From contig OY987227.1 of NCBI GenBank assembly GCA_963920705.1, positions 7,791,602 to 7,855,601 on the forward strand: a DNA stretch of 64,000 nucleotides, given 5' to 3'. Below are positions 11,801 through 21,740 of the stretch, one piece after another (the stretch's first letter is position 1; each line of letters opens with the position of its first letter). The notes beneath the pieces are model-generated. The model was given only the letters and a program-made list of their open reading frames with translations, ran no database searches and was not told the DNA's origin. The position numbers were made by a program, and so were the translations under genes. The DNA is from Odiellus spinosus. Its lineage: Eukaryota; Arthropoda; Arachnida; Opiliones; Phalangiidae.

Positions 11801-14340
11801 CCATATTTGATCAAGGTTCGCGCTCTCTCAGCACTACGGGGGTTTTACCAGGAGCGCACTCGCTTACACTCGGGTTGCTCGGGAGAAGAGCGACTTTGGA
11901 GTACATCTCGGGTACGTGTTTTCCCGCGGGATCAGGTTTTCGCCGGAATTAACAGAAACCTAACGATACGCCGGAGAATAGCCTTCTCACTATAAATATA
12001 ACATATATCTACTCGTGTCAGCGATATATAAATCGTCGTTAAGACCTATTTACAAGAACTATTCGTTTTGTACTAAATAAACTCACAAACTTTTTCACGC
12101 AGAGGCCCGGTCAGTCATAGTTAAATTCCCTTCTTAAAGAAGTAACCTGATCTCGCGCAAAAGTTCGTGAAATCAATTTTTATTTATAGTGTGACGTTTT
12201 ACCTAAAATATGGAAATTGAAATTGCATTACAGTTTATAATGGGACCATAACACTGAACGCTGGCGCGTCAAATTAAAGATGAAAAGTTAAAATTTCAAA
12301 GGATTTAGTAGTTTCTTACTTATTCAAGCGTTTAAGTATCTCTGCAACCTTTTTGGATTAAGACAAAATAACTATAGAGTTAAATATAACGTTGAAGCGC
12401 GAACGCAACTTCAAAAGGTCTTTAAGAAAGATTTGGTACATCTATCTCTCTCTATAATATAAAACCATTAATAACTAGTCTTCGGTGGTAGCGTCGGCCG
12501 TGGGGAGTCATAATTATCAGAGTTAAACAATGGATGAGCGGAAAAAATGATAGGTATTCGCGGATAGAGTCGAAACAAATGGATCTTCTTTCCAAGTTAT
12601 TTCCTTCCTAAGCTAGAGTTTGGGGTTGGAAACGAACATCATATCGTACTTTGTTCATTCGTATTTCAACCGTGGACGCAGACAGCAAAGCTCTATGGTA
12701 TAGGCAAGAAAGCGGGGGAGATGAAGGCCAGCAACTGGCGCCCCAAAATGTGTGTTTTTGCCTATCATTCGGGTCTAGGAGAATTCTCTATACTAGAGGC
12801 GCTGATTTCGACTAAACAGGTGGAATGTTTTGTTATCGTAAGGGTGAAAGGTTAAATTCTGAGTGGGTCCCTTTGTCTCGCGTCCTGAGGCTCACGCCCA
12901 ACCACATTAATCCATACTGACACAACAATAGAAATGTAATAAAAAAAGTAAACATACGATACATTTCGTGAAAACTCAAAAATCTTTATAACGCTGGAGT
13001 AAATCTCACTCCGCAGAAAGCAATAAGCCATGCTCAATTAATTTAGAATTTATTACAAATCGCGATGTTGGAGATTATCAATATTAAAAGAAATGTAATT
13101 TATAAAATTCTAAAGCAAAAACAAGAATAATTGGATGCTTGGATATACCAGCTGTCGCCACAATCAAGTTTGTTCTACGGGAATCGCGCGGCTTATGATT
13201 GGCAACATATTCTTGAGATACAACGCAAGACTGACTGCACGTAAAATATACGTTCTTAAAGAAAGCCAATAAAAATACATTTCAATGAGGTAAGCTTTCT
13301 CGGGAATATCTCGAGTGTGAAGGCTCACGGTCTACCATAATACAGAAGGATAAAAACTAACTCTCTTCTCTCCGCGTCCAGAGAAACGGCGTCTGGTTAC
13401 TAATTCCGGCGAATAGACAAGCGGGATGGAGTTAATTTACGAAACAGTTTTTACCCCTAACAGAGGATGTTACTTTTCGGTGCAGGCCCTGTCCTAAACT
13501 TACTATTATTTATTTTTAGTTTCTTACGATAACTTGTTTTAAGAGGTTGGGCGACGCGAAATAAAAATTTAAAAACCCAAGCCTAGGAATTGATGGAGAT
13601 GAAGTAGACTAAATTGAGAGGATTAAATAGAATAGTTAATCCCAGGGAACCGTAATTCGGAATTCGGTTGCATTCGGTATTAACGCTTGGACAAGGAAAT
13701 CGTCATCGTTATAATCGTGTTTGCGCAATATAGGCGGTTAATTACGACGGTTGAAAAAGAAGAATTCGGTCGGGCACTCCGAACTCCGATAATAAATGGC
13801 TATAAACGTTACTTCCGTCTTTAAGTCTTTGAAATTCTTTCTATATACGCGAGTAGGAACAAGGATTGGTGGCTGGTTCTTCGTCCGTCAGGATAGGTCT
13901 CTCGACGCTAACATCAAGGAAAATTCCCCAAAAATTCGTCATTACCGAATACTGAGCTCTAAGTGTGCCGCGCCGTCTTATCTGGCAACGAGCGCCTAAA
14001 TCTATTATGTAACATTGAGACTTATTTTCTGCGTCTGTTCATCCCGGAGGACCCATGAAGACCAAACAACCAGATATATAGAAGGACGCTTGTTTTAAAA
14101 TTACGTAATATACTGAAAAAAACTTTTAAAGATTTAAGAACCTTCTCCATCTTCCTTACATATGCCACATTTTCACGATTATCGTGACAAATAAGTTCTA
14201 AATTGGATATTCCATATTTTTGGTTTATTTTTTACATTTTCCAATTAGTTTTAAAGTATTACGATCCAATAGATAATTAAAACAATCTTCAAAGTGTCAA
14301 AATGGAGAAAAAGACTTTGAAAGCTAACAAACGGGGAAAT

Positions 14341-14380
<40 letters not shown>

Positions 14381-14521
14381 ACAAATCGAAAACTCCTTGA
14401 AATTTTGGGGACAAATTGGCGCGTTTTCGTGAGGATGAATCAAAATTCGCGCGTTTTGATCGAAAGATAACTACACTTCAAGCGCGAGGTACAAATGGCC
14501 ACTCCACTCTTCTGAAATTTT
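8816..14521. other. Long gene-poor stretch
   Basis: Apart from the GC-richer block described at 11390-11995, I see no gene. Low-complexity features are a run of 13 G at 9063-9075 and 37 A at 14342-14378. Short frames at 8797-9009, 9804-10040, 12852-13037, 13084-13269 and 13796-13999 lack motifs or splice context. Confidence 0.45.
11390..11995 (+). other. GC-richer CpG-containing block with a 183-codon open frame
   Basis: Composition shifts here from AT-rich to GC-rich with many CpGs, and a frame stays open from 11444 to 11995. The predicted peptide is basic, low in order, and has no domain I know. The block could be a promoter and 5' UTR: CTCGGGTACGTG near 11909 offers a weak donor (G|GTACGT). 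It could also be only a local compositional island, where long frames are expected by chance. I do not call it a gene. Confidence 0.2.
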
Positions 14522-15711
14522 AAAGAACAACAGCAACTCCCCATAAGAGTCTGGGTCCACGTAATGTTAAAAATTTTCGTCTCTTTTATGATAAATTCGT
14601 ATTATATTATTAAAATAGGGTAGTTGGGGGATAATTTCAAGCTAAAATTCGAGCTCACAACTGTAAATTTTGGGAATTACAACGAATGGAAGGTTTCTTC
14701 CATAATGTAAAGAATAGGAAGAATCTATGACTTCCGTGCCGGATATGAAAGCCTTCCCCCACACGAAAATCTTGAACGGTTATTATTTTAGATTCATAAT
14801 TATGTTAGGAAAATATTAGGAAAGAATTATTTTGTAACTGTCACGGGTATAGTGCTGGCGGCAAAATGAAATTCGTATATTTTTGGTCTACTATGCCTCG
14901 AAATCCTCGAAAACGCCTGTAGAAGTGTTCCACTTGTCAAGCATTCATGCAGTAGGCTTTTGCTAGCTTTACAGGGGCCGTGCAAAGACTATATAGCTTA
15001 CTTGAATAGTCTTTGGTGTATAAGAAACTCGAAAAATAAATAGAGAAATCATACCAATTAGAAGATACTGGAGTAGTATCTTTAATTTTTATTTCATATT
15101 AAACAAAACACACTTGTATAAAACGGACAAATTATTCATTTAACGCTGTATAAAACGGACAAATTATTCATTTAACGCTAAGGTTTTCTACGTTTAACGT
15201 ATGTCTGGTAGTTCAAGCTCAGTGGCATCTTCTCACACTACACGCAATTTTGACTGGTACCAACTGCCTCGATCTTCATGGCGACGATAACCAAGATACC
15301 AGATTACGCTGCTAACGTGAACACAAGTACCTATCGTCAAACTACCACCTTTGCAATTGCAATACCAGCCTTTAATGGCATTTGCACCTGTCCCGTTCGG
15401 TACATAACGAATTAGAGCTTGGTGAACAGCTGAGGTGGAAAATTGACCAGGCACGCGTATACGAATTAAGTCATGTTCAACTTTGGACACTTCGACGCTG
15501 AAAGAGCCGGATTTCTCTATAGTCAACGCCACATAAGATTCAGCGCGTTTCGTTTTAAAGTCGCTCATTACCACCTCACGTACATCACTTTCACGAAGTA
15601 CAGGGAAGTCTTGAAATTCACTATCCTCAATTCGTTGCCATTTAGACGGTTTGCGAAGCAGATTATCGCGCTCAACTACTTCCTTAAGAGGATTTTCTTT
15701 CGTAGAGACTG
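14522..15711. repeat. Left inverted arm (1190 bp)
   Basis: Contains the last 157 codons of the transposase (minus strand), its stop at 15233, a 32-bp direct duplication, and a possible AATAAA signal (complement of TTTATT at 15088-15093). It is longer than the right arm by exactly the 32-bp duplication. Confidence 0.95.
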
Positions 15712-17422
15712 CCAGCATTTTTTCGACGGAGTCTTCCCAGGAACCTTTAAGATGTAACTCCGGGTGGTAGGCGTTCAACAGCGCAGCAGCAATTTGAAGA
15801 AGTTCCGGAACTAATGGTAACATATGCACAGGTATACGGTTTTGAAAAAAACGATACACCGTCTGCAAATGCCAATTCCTAACTTCAACCGGCCACCTGA
15901 GGTACGTTACTTGTCGGGAACGATTAACTTCTTGCGTGTTTACTTGCTTCTCGCCTTTAGACAAGAACGAAGGCATTTGTAAATCCACACCCAGTTCAGT
16001 CAGTACGCTGTTGGAGTCTCGAAAACCGCGGTCTGCCAGTACAACGTCACCAACTTGAAAGAAAGACTGGAGTTCTTCTCTCTTTTTTATAGAATGGTTT
16101 AAAATGCGCGCGTCGTTATTGCGGCCATTAGCAAAGTAGGGTCCGATTATATCTATTATGTAACCCGTAGTTGTTATCATTAACATTGGCTTGAGGATAT
16201 GCTGGCCTTTGTGCACACAGAAGGATTTGTGAAGAACGGTATAGTCCTTGGATCTTCTAACCTTGATATAGGTGCCATCTACAATGGTAATAAGACAATT
16301 AGGCTTGTTGTTAGCAAAGAGTTTTACTGCTGCTCCAGATTGATGGTTTGTTATCAGATTGTCACGTGATAAGTGTTGCAGGCCAAAATGATGTGGCACG
16401 AAATGCTCCGATAAAGCCATAATAACCGCTTTTACCGTGTTTGATACCGATCTTTCAGTTAAATGAAATAAAGTTGATAACACCTTATTGGAGATACCCA
16501 ATCGTAATTTCACCAATAATACTGCTAGAGCTGTCTTCGACGAACAGCATCTGATGGTACGAATAATGTCCTCAATAGTCGAATGCAACTCTAGGAACTC
16601 GTGCAGGGACAATGAAGTTAATACTTTACAGTCTTCATCACTTTGTATGAAGTTGTCAAAGCTCGGCGTCCGTAGGTCGTTAACACATTTCCTGAGGTCC
16701 TGTAATAGTTGCTCAATGTCCGTGGCAGTCATAATGGTTGATCTAGCGGAAACCTGAATTCCAGCAATTATTTCGGTGGGAAGCTCTCCGTTAACGAGAT
16801 GCGTGGAGCACATTCGGTTGTCCCGATGAATAAATATGGCTCTTTCCACAAATATACTTGTTCTCACTTCGGCTTTTACCCTGGTTCGTGTACTAACACC
16901 GCAAATGAAGCAAGTCTTTGGCAGGGGCCGAACACAACTGTGCTTTATGGAAATAGTGTTTGATGACGTACGCTTTCGTGGTAATTGCGACGTTGATGGC
17001 TGAGGTATTGGTGACGGTGATGGATTAGATACTGTGGACTTTGTTGGTTCAGGTACTGTTGACGTTGATGGATTAGATACTTGCGTCATTTGTCTTCGTT
17101 TTTGTGGTGAAGACGATGACGTTGAAGAGCCATGATCACTACTGAAGGACGATTTGCTAGTATTTAAGAACGTTTGAAACTTTCGTGACAGACCCGAGCA
17201 CTTTAAACAAATCTTCGTTGTTTTGCTATTAATTACAAGTGGTAATAACCCTTTACTAAAACGAAGAAAACGAGCAAAGCCAGCCTTTACGTGAGTGCCT
17301 ATACCTCTACTTGTACTATTGGTAACTTTCCGATTGCACGCGTAACATGTATTTGGAGCCATCTCCAAATTCCAAGTGACTCTCACATTGATGTTATTGA
17401 TAAGGAAAGTTCTTAAGATCAT
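15233..17422 (-). CDS. Transposase: zinc fingers, DDE_Tnp_4-type core, SWIM finger
   Basis: A 729-residue intact frame. Residues 21-75 hold paired Cys motifs (C26, C29, C72, C75), probably a zinc-binding module. Residues 90-155 are a Ser/Thr/Pro-rich linker. C171, C174, C205 and H208 form a C2CH pattern resembling a short THAP finger. A helical region (about 275-345) precedes the catalytic core, where D382 (Val-Asp-Gly-Thr-Tyr), D464 (Leu-Ala-Asp-Arg-Gly-Phe) and E513 (Arg-Trp-Pro-Val-Glu) fit the DDE triad of the DDE_Tnp_4 family used by PIF/Harbinger and ISL2EU transposons. Residues 688-702 are C-x-C, nine residues, C-x-H: a SWIM zinc finger. By family knowledge it would bind the element ends in the nucleus and cut and join DNA. 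Met21 (17362), just before the first finger, is an equally likely start. All key residues are present, so it may be functional. The exact superfamily is uncertain. Confidence 0.93.
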   Translation of the reverse strand: MILRTFLINNINVRVTWNLEMAPNTCYACNRKVTNSTSRGIGTHVKAGFARFLRFSKGLLPLVINSKTTKICLKCSGLSRKFQTFLNTSKSSFSSDHGSSTSSSSPQKRRQMTQVSNPSTSTVPEPTKSTVSNPSPSPIPQPSTSQLPRKRTSSNTISIKHSCVRPLPKTCFICGVSTRTRVKAEVRTSIFVERAIFIHRDNRMCSTHLVNGELPTEIIAGIQVSARSTIMTATDIEQLLQDLRKCVNDLRTPSFDNFIQSDEDCKVLTSLSLHEFLELHSTIEDIIRTIRCCSSKTALAVLLVKLRLGISNKVLSTLFHLTERSVSNTVKAVIMALSEHFVPHHFGLQHLSRDNLITNHQSGAAVKLFANNKPNCLITIVDGTYIKVRRSKDYTVLHKSFCVHKGQHILKPMLMITTTGYIIDIIGPYFANGRNNDARILNHSIKKREELQSFFQVGDVVLADRGFRDSNSVLTELGVDLQMPSFLSKGEKQVNTQEVNRSRQVTYLRWPVEVRNWHLQTVYRFFQNRIPVHMLPLVPELLQIAAALLNAYHPELHLKGSWEDSVEKMLAVSTKENPLKEVVERDNLLRKPSKWQRIEDSEFQDFPVLRESDVREVVMSDFKTKRAESYVALTIEKSGSFSVEVSKVEHDLIRIRVPGQFSTSAVHQALIRYVPNGTGANAIKGWYCNCKGGSLTIGTCVHVSSVIWYLGYRRHEDRGSWYQSKLRVV

Positions 17423-17512
17423 GGTTCAAACCAGATATTACAATTTTTTTAATGTTTATAAAAGCAGGTTTAATTATTTTTCGCCAACCTGGCTGGCAAA
17501 AAATATTAAAGA
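17423..17512. promoter_or_regulatory. Transposase 5' leader with imperfect hairpin
   Basis: This 90-bp stretch separates the transposase start from the inverted right arm, so any promoter or original 5' end must lie here or in the arm. It holds a near palindrome at about 17477-17507 (TATTTTTCGCCA, short spacer, TGGCAAAAAATA). That could be a remnant of an original terminal repeat or a breakpoint hairpin. Inference only. Confidence 0.35.
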
Positions 17513-17991
17513 CAGTCTCTACGAAAGAAAATCCTCTTAAGGAAGTAGTTGAGCGCGATAATCTGCTTCGCAAACCGTCTAAATGGCAACGAATTGAGGA
17601 TAGTGAATTTCAAGACTTCCCTGTACTTCGTGAAAGTGATGTACGTGAGGTGGTAATGAGCGACTTTAAAACGAAACGCGCTGAATCTTATGTGGCGTTG
17701 ACTATAGAGAAATCCGGCTCTTTCAGCGTCGAAGTGTCCAAAGTTGAACATGACTTAATTCGTATACGCGTGCCTGGTCAATTTTCCACCTCAGCTGTTC
17801 ACCAAGCTCTAATTCGTTATGTACCGAACGGGACAGGTGCAAATGCCATTAAAGGCTGGTATTGCAATTGCAAAGGTGGTAGTTTGACGATAGGTACTTG
17901 TGTTCACGTTAGCAGCGTAATCTGGTATCTTGGTTATCGTCGCCATGAAGATCGAGGCAGTTGGTACCAGTCAAAATTGCGTGTAGTGTGA
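17513..17991 (+). pseudogene. Duplicated C-terminal transposase fragment with SWIM finger
   Basis: Plus-strand inverted copy of the last 157 transposase codons (residues 573-729), from Val-Ser-Thr-Lys-Glu to the stop. The open frame continues upstream into non-homologous sequence to an ATG at 17452, giving a potential 179-residue protein that carries the SWIM motif but no catalytic core. If transcribed, it would be a core-less protein containing the SWIM region and might compete with or modulate the transposase. That is speculation; the simplest reading is a by-product of the inverted duplication. Confidence 0.85.
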
Positions 17992-18670
17992 GAAGATGCC
18001 ACTGAGCTTGAACTACCAGACATACGTTAAACGTAGAAAACCTTAGCGTTAAATGAATAATTTGTCCGTTTTATACAAGTGTGTTTTGTTTAATATGAAA
18101 TAAAAATTAAAGATACTACTCCAGTATCTTCTAATTGGTATGATTTCTCTATTTATTTTTCGAGTTTCTTATACACCAAAGACTATTCAAGTAAGCTATA
18201 TAGTCTTTGCACGGCCCCTGTAAAGCTAGCAAAAGCCTACTGCATGAATGCTTGACAAGTGGAACACTTCTACAGGCGTTTTCGAGGATTTCGAGGCATA
18301 GTAGACCAAAAATATACGAATTTCATTTTGCCGCCAGCACTATACCCGTGGCAGTTACAAAATAATTCTTTCCTAATATTTTCCTAACATAATTATGAAT
18401 CTAAAATAATAACCGTTCAAGATTTTCGTGTGGGGGAAGGCTTTCATATCCGGCACGGAAGTCATAGATTCTTCCTATTCTTTACATTATGGAAGAAACC
18501 TTCCATTCGTTGTAATTCCCAAAATTTACAGTTGTGAGCTCGAATTTTAGCTTGAAATTATCCCCCAACTACCCTATTTTAATAATATAATACGAATTTA
18601 TCATAAAAGAGACGAAAATTTTTAACATTACGTGGACCCAGACTCTTATGGGGAGTTGCTGTTGTTCTTT
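17513..18670. repeat. Right inverted arm (1158 bp)
   Basis: Reverse complement of 14522-15711 apart from one substitution and the missing 32-bp duplicate. It carries the transposase 3' end in plus orientation and the same 3' flank. The inner junction is at the GACAGTCTCT/CGTAGAGACTG boundary. Confidence 0.95.
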
Positions 18671-20036
18671 CTATCGAAAAAAACCATGCAAAAACCCCAA
18701 AACACGAATCAGTAAGAACTGAAATGCTTTCTTACTCCAGGGAAACAAACATTATTTAAAGAGATAACTCAAACTTTAAATGACATTTTAAACTTAATAT
18801 CTTTTCATCATGAAGCTACGGTGAAACTATGCTGGATAAATATTGTTTTTCCTATAATCCTACCATCAAATTTGCGCAAAAGTTTATAATATAGCCCAGG
18901 TAAATAACTTAAAGAGGATGATGACGCTAGGTTATTTGATTCAAAGTATTTTTTAATGATAGTTGGGAAAAAAATGCTAACGGTGATGTTTGGCAAGCGT
19001 GAAGGAGGGGAGAGAGAAAGAGAGAAAATCAACTATTAGTTTTAGCGGTGCCATGATTTCGGGGTCGCGAATTTTTACGACTAAAATAAAACGTCTCTCT
19101 TTTCAAAATCGATAAATCAAAAAAATGCTCTCTCTCTTCCGAAAATGAACGGAAATCAGTAAGAATTCAAAGTGAACCTCATTATATCCCTAAGAACACG
19201 TATCGCTGATATACAAATACGCCATAAGGCATAACCCTTATTGAAACCTTATCACGAAATCGACTACACAGTCAATACCAGTTTGAAATTCCACTAAGGT
19301 TTAGAACAAACTCAGATTGGGGAAAAAGGGGTACTTGTTGAAAACTGCGGTTGGTTATTGTTTCGGAAAATACCCTTCCAATTTATCAACGTTACTTTAG
19401 ACTAGGAAAAAAGAACTAGAAGGGTTTAAGGGTGCCTTTGATAGAGGTTTTAAGATTAAGCGTCGTTGTACGGTCCAATGTGGTTCGCCTAAAAATGATC
19501 CGTGGCTGGAAGTCAGCCCGCAGTAACGTCAAATTTTTCGACAAGCCTAACCTTTTGAAATATTCAGCGCGGTCCCCCTAAAGTCAATCGATCGTAACAC
19601 GCGCGAGTTTTCCTTTCAGTTGCAGTATATACTTTTATCTACCGTTTTTTTTTTTATCCTCCTAGCGTGGATCTAGTGTAATATAAGAGCTACTACTATT
19701 TTATAGATATATTTTTACTCAATCCAAATCATTTCTCTTTTCAAAAATATAAGTCAACGTCGTTAAGCGACATCGGAACAAGATCGACAAGATACGCCTT
19801 TAAAACAACCCTGGAGTCACGAAACGTTTTATTAGAAGATACTATTGGTGGAATTTATCCTTAATCTTTAGTACGGCTATTAAATAAAATGTTAGTACGT
19901 GAAAATGATACCAAATAGGCACGTTCGATTAGATTTGGAGAGAACGCGTATTTATGTATATAAATACGTGTTAGGTTTAGTAAAGCTAGGTTAGGTTAAG
20001 GGTAGGTGTTAGGTCTAGTAAAGAAGTTAGATTAGG
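18671..20036. other. Gene-poor stretch ending in TTAGG-like DNA
   Basis: No gene seen. The last ~70 bases (19968-20036) are enriched in TTAGG and variants (GTTAGGTTTAG, CTAGGTTAGG, TGTTAGG), resembling degenerate arthropod-type telomeric repeats, immediately before the 25-bp satellite. The stretch is too short and degenerate for a firm call. Confidence 0.4.
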
Positions 20037-21740
20037 TAAGGCCCGGTTAGTACAGACTAATTAAGGCCCGGTTAGTACAGACTAATTAAGGCCCGGTTAG
20101 TACAGACTAATTAAGGCCCGGTTAGTACAGACTAATTAAGGCCCGGTTAGTACAGACTAATTAAGGCCCGGTTAGTACAGACTAATTAAGGCCCGGTTAG
20201 TACAGACTAATTAAGGCCCGGTTAGTACAGACTAATTAAGGCCCGGTTAGTACAGACTAATTAAGGCCCGGTTAGTACAGACTAATTAAGGCCCGGTTAG
20301 TACAGACTAATTAAGGCCCGGTTAGTACAGACTAATTAAGGCCCGGTTAGTACAGACTAATTAAGGCCCGGTTAGTACAGACTAATTAAGGCCCGGTTAG
20401 TACAGACTAATTAAGGCCCGGTTAGTACAGACTAATTAAGGCCCGGTTAGTACAGACTAATTAAGGCCCGGTTAGTACAGACTAATTAAGGCCCGGTTAG
20501 TACAGACTAATTAAGGCCCGGTTAGTACAGACTAATTAAGGCCCGGTTAGTACAGACTAATTAAGGCCCGGTTAGTACAGACTAATTAAGGCCCGGTTAG
20601 TACAGACTAATTAAGGCCCGGTTAGTACAGACTAATTAAGGCCCGGTTAGTACAGACTAATTAAGGCCCGGTTAGTACAGACTAATTAAGGCCCGGTTAG
20701 TACAGACTAATTAAGGCCCGGTTAGTACAGACTAATTAAGGCCCGGTTAGTACAGACTAATTAAGGCCCGGTTAGTACAGACTAATTAAGGCCCGGTTAG
20801 TACAGACTAATTAAGGCCCGGTTAGTACAGACTGATTAAGGCCCGGTTATTACAGACTGATTAAGGCCCGGTTATTACAGACTGATTAAGGCCCGGTTAT
20901 TACAGACTGATTAAGGCCCGGTTATTACAGACTGATTAAGGCCCGGTTATTACAGACTGATTAAGGCCCGGTTATTACAGACTGATTAAGGCCCGGTTAT
21001 TACAGACTGATTAAGGCCCGGTTATTACAGACTGATTAAGGCCCGGTTATTACAGACTCATTAAGGCCCGGTTATTACAGACTCATTAAGGCCCGGTTAT
21101 TACAGACTGATTAAGGCCCGGTTATTACAGACTGATTAAGGCCCGGTTATTACAGACTGATTAAGGCCCGGTTATTACAGACTGATTAAGGCCCGGTTAT
21201 TACAGACTGATTAAGGCCCGGTTATTACAGACTGATTAAGGCCCGGTTATTACAGACTGATTAAGGCCCGGTTATTACAGACTGATTAAGGCCCGGTTAT
21301 TACAGACTGATTAAGGCCCGGTTATTACAGACTGATTAAGGCCCGGTTATTACAGACTGATTAAGGCCCGGTTATTACAGACTGATTAAGGCCCGGTTAT
21401 TACAGACTGATTAAGGCCCGGTTATTACAGACTGATTAAGGCCCGGTTATTACAGACTGATTAAGGCCCGGTTATTACAGACTGATTAAGGCCCGGTTAT
21501 TACAGACTGATTAAGGCCCGGTTATTACAGACTGATTAAGGCCCGGTTATTACAGACTGATTAAGGCCCGGTTATTACAGACTGATTAAGGCCCGGTTAT
21601 TACAGACTGATTAAGGCCCGGTTATTACAGACTGATTAAGGCCCGGTTATTACAGACTGATTAAGGCCCGGGTTACAGACTGATTAAGGCCCGGGTTACA
21701 GACTGATTAAGGCCCGGGTTACACACTAATTAAGGCTATG
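20037..21740. repeat. 25-bp satellite array, two variant blocks
   Basis: About 68 head-to-tail copies of a 25-bp unit centred on TTAAGGCCCGGTTA. Block 1 (to about 20815, 31 units) has GTTAGTACAGACTAAT. One hybrid unit at 20816-20840 has GTTAGT with CTGAT. Block 2 (20841-21665, 33 units) has GTTATTACAGACTGAT, with two adjacent ACTCAT variants near 21050-21090. The last few units are shortened (CCCGGGTTACAGACTGAT), and the array decays by 21740. Confidence 0.97.

Larger units (their letters stand above)
14522..18670. mobile_element. DNA transposon with 1.16 kb inverted arms
   Basis: The element is built as left arm (14522-15711), unique centre (15712-17512) and right arm (17513-18670). The right arm is the reverse complement of the left. 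Both outer ends read AAAGAACAACAGCAACTCCC from outside inward, and homology stops abruptly at both outer and inner borders. I found only two differences between arms: a 32-bp tandem duplication in the left arm (15115-15146 and 15147-15178, one copy in the right) and one substitution (left TGTCACGGG; right arm, reverse complement, TGCCACGGG). The centre carries the N-terminal three quarters of a transposase read leftwards; its C-terminal coding part lies in the left arm and is repeated in the right. No target-site duplication is evident, so whether 14522 and 18670 are the real mobile ends is not settled. Confidence 0.93.

Noticed and set aside
11444-11995. 183-codon frame as a host gene
   Set aside because: No domain, low-complexity basic composition, and a GC-rich patch where long frames are expected by chance. 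Kept only as a compositional block.
15473-15757. Plus-strand frames inside the transposase gene (also 16488-16757, and minus 17506-17751)
   Set aside because: Antisense shadows of the transposase frame or of its inverted copy.
14522-18670. Foldback assembly artefact
   Set aside because: A read-foldback artefact would continue the inversion into flanking DNA and give identical arms. Here the outer flanks differ, there is a unique 1.8 kb centre, and one arm has its own 32-bp duplication. Read-level confirmation would still be worthwhile.
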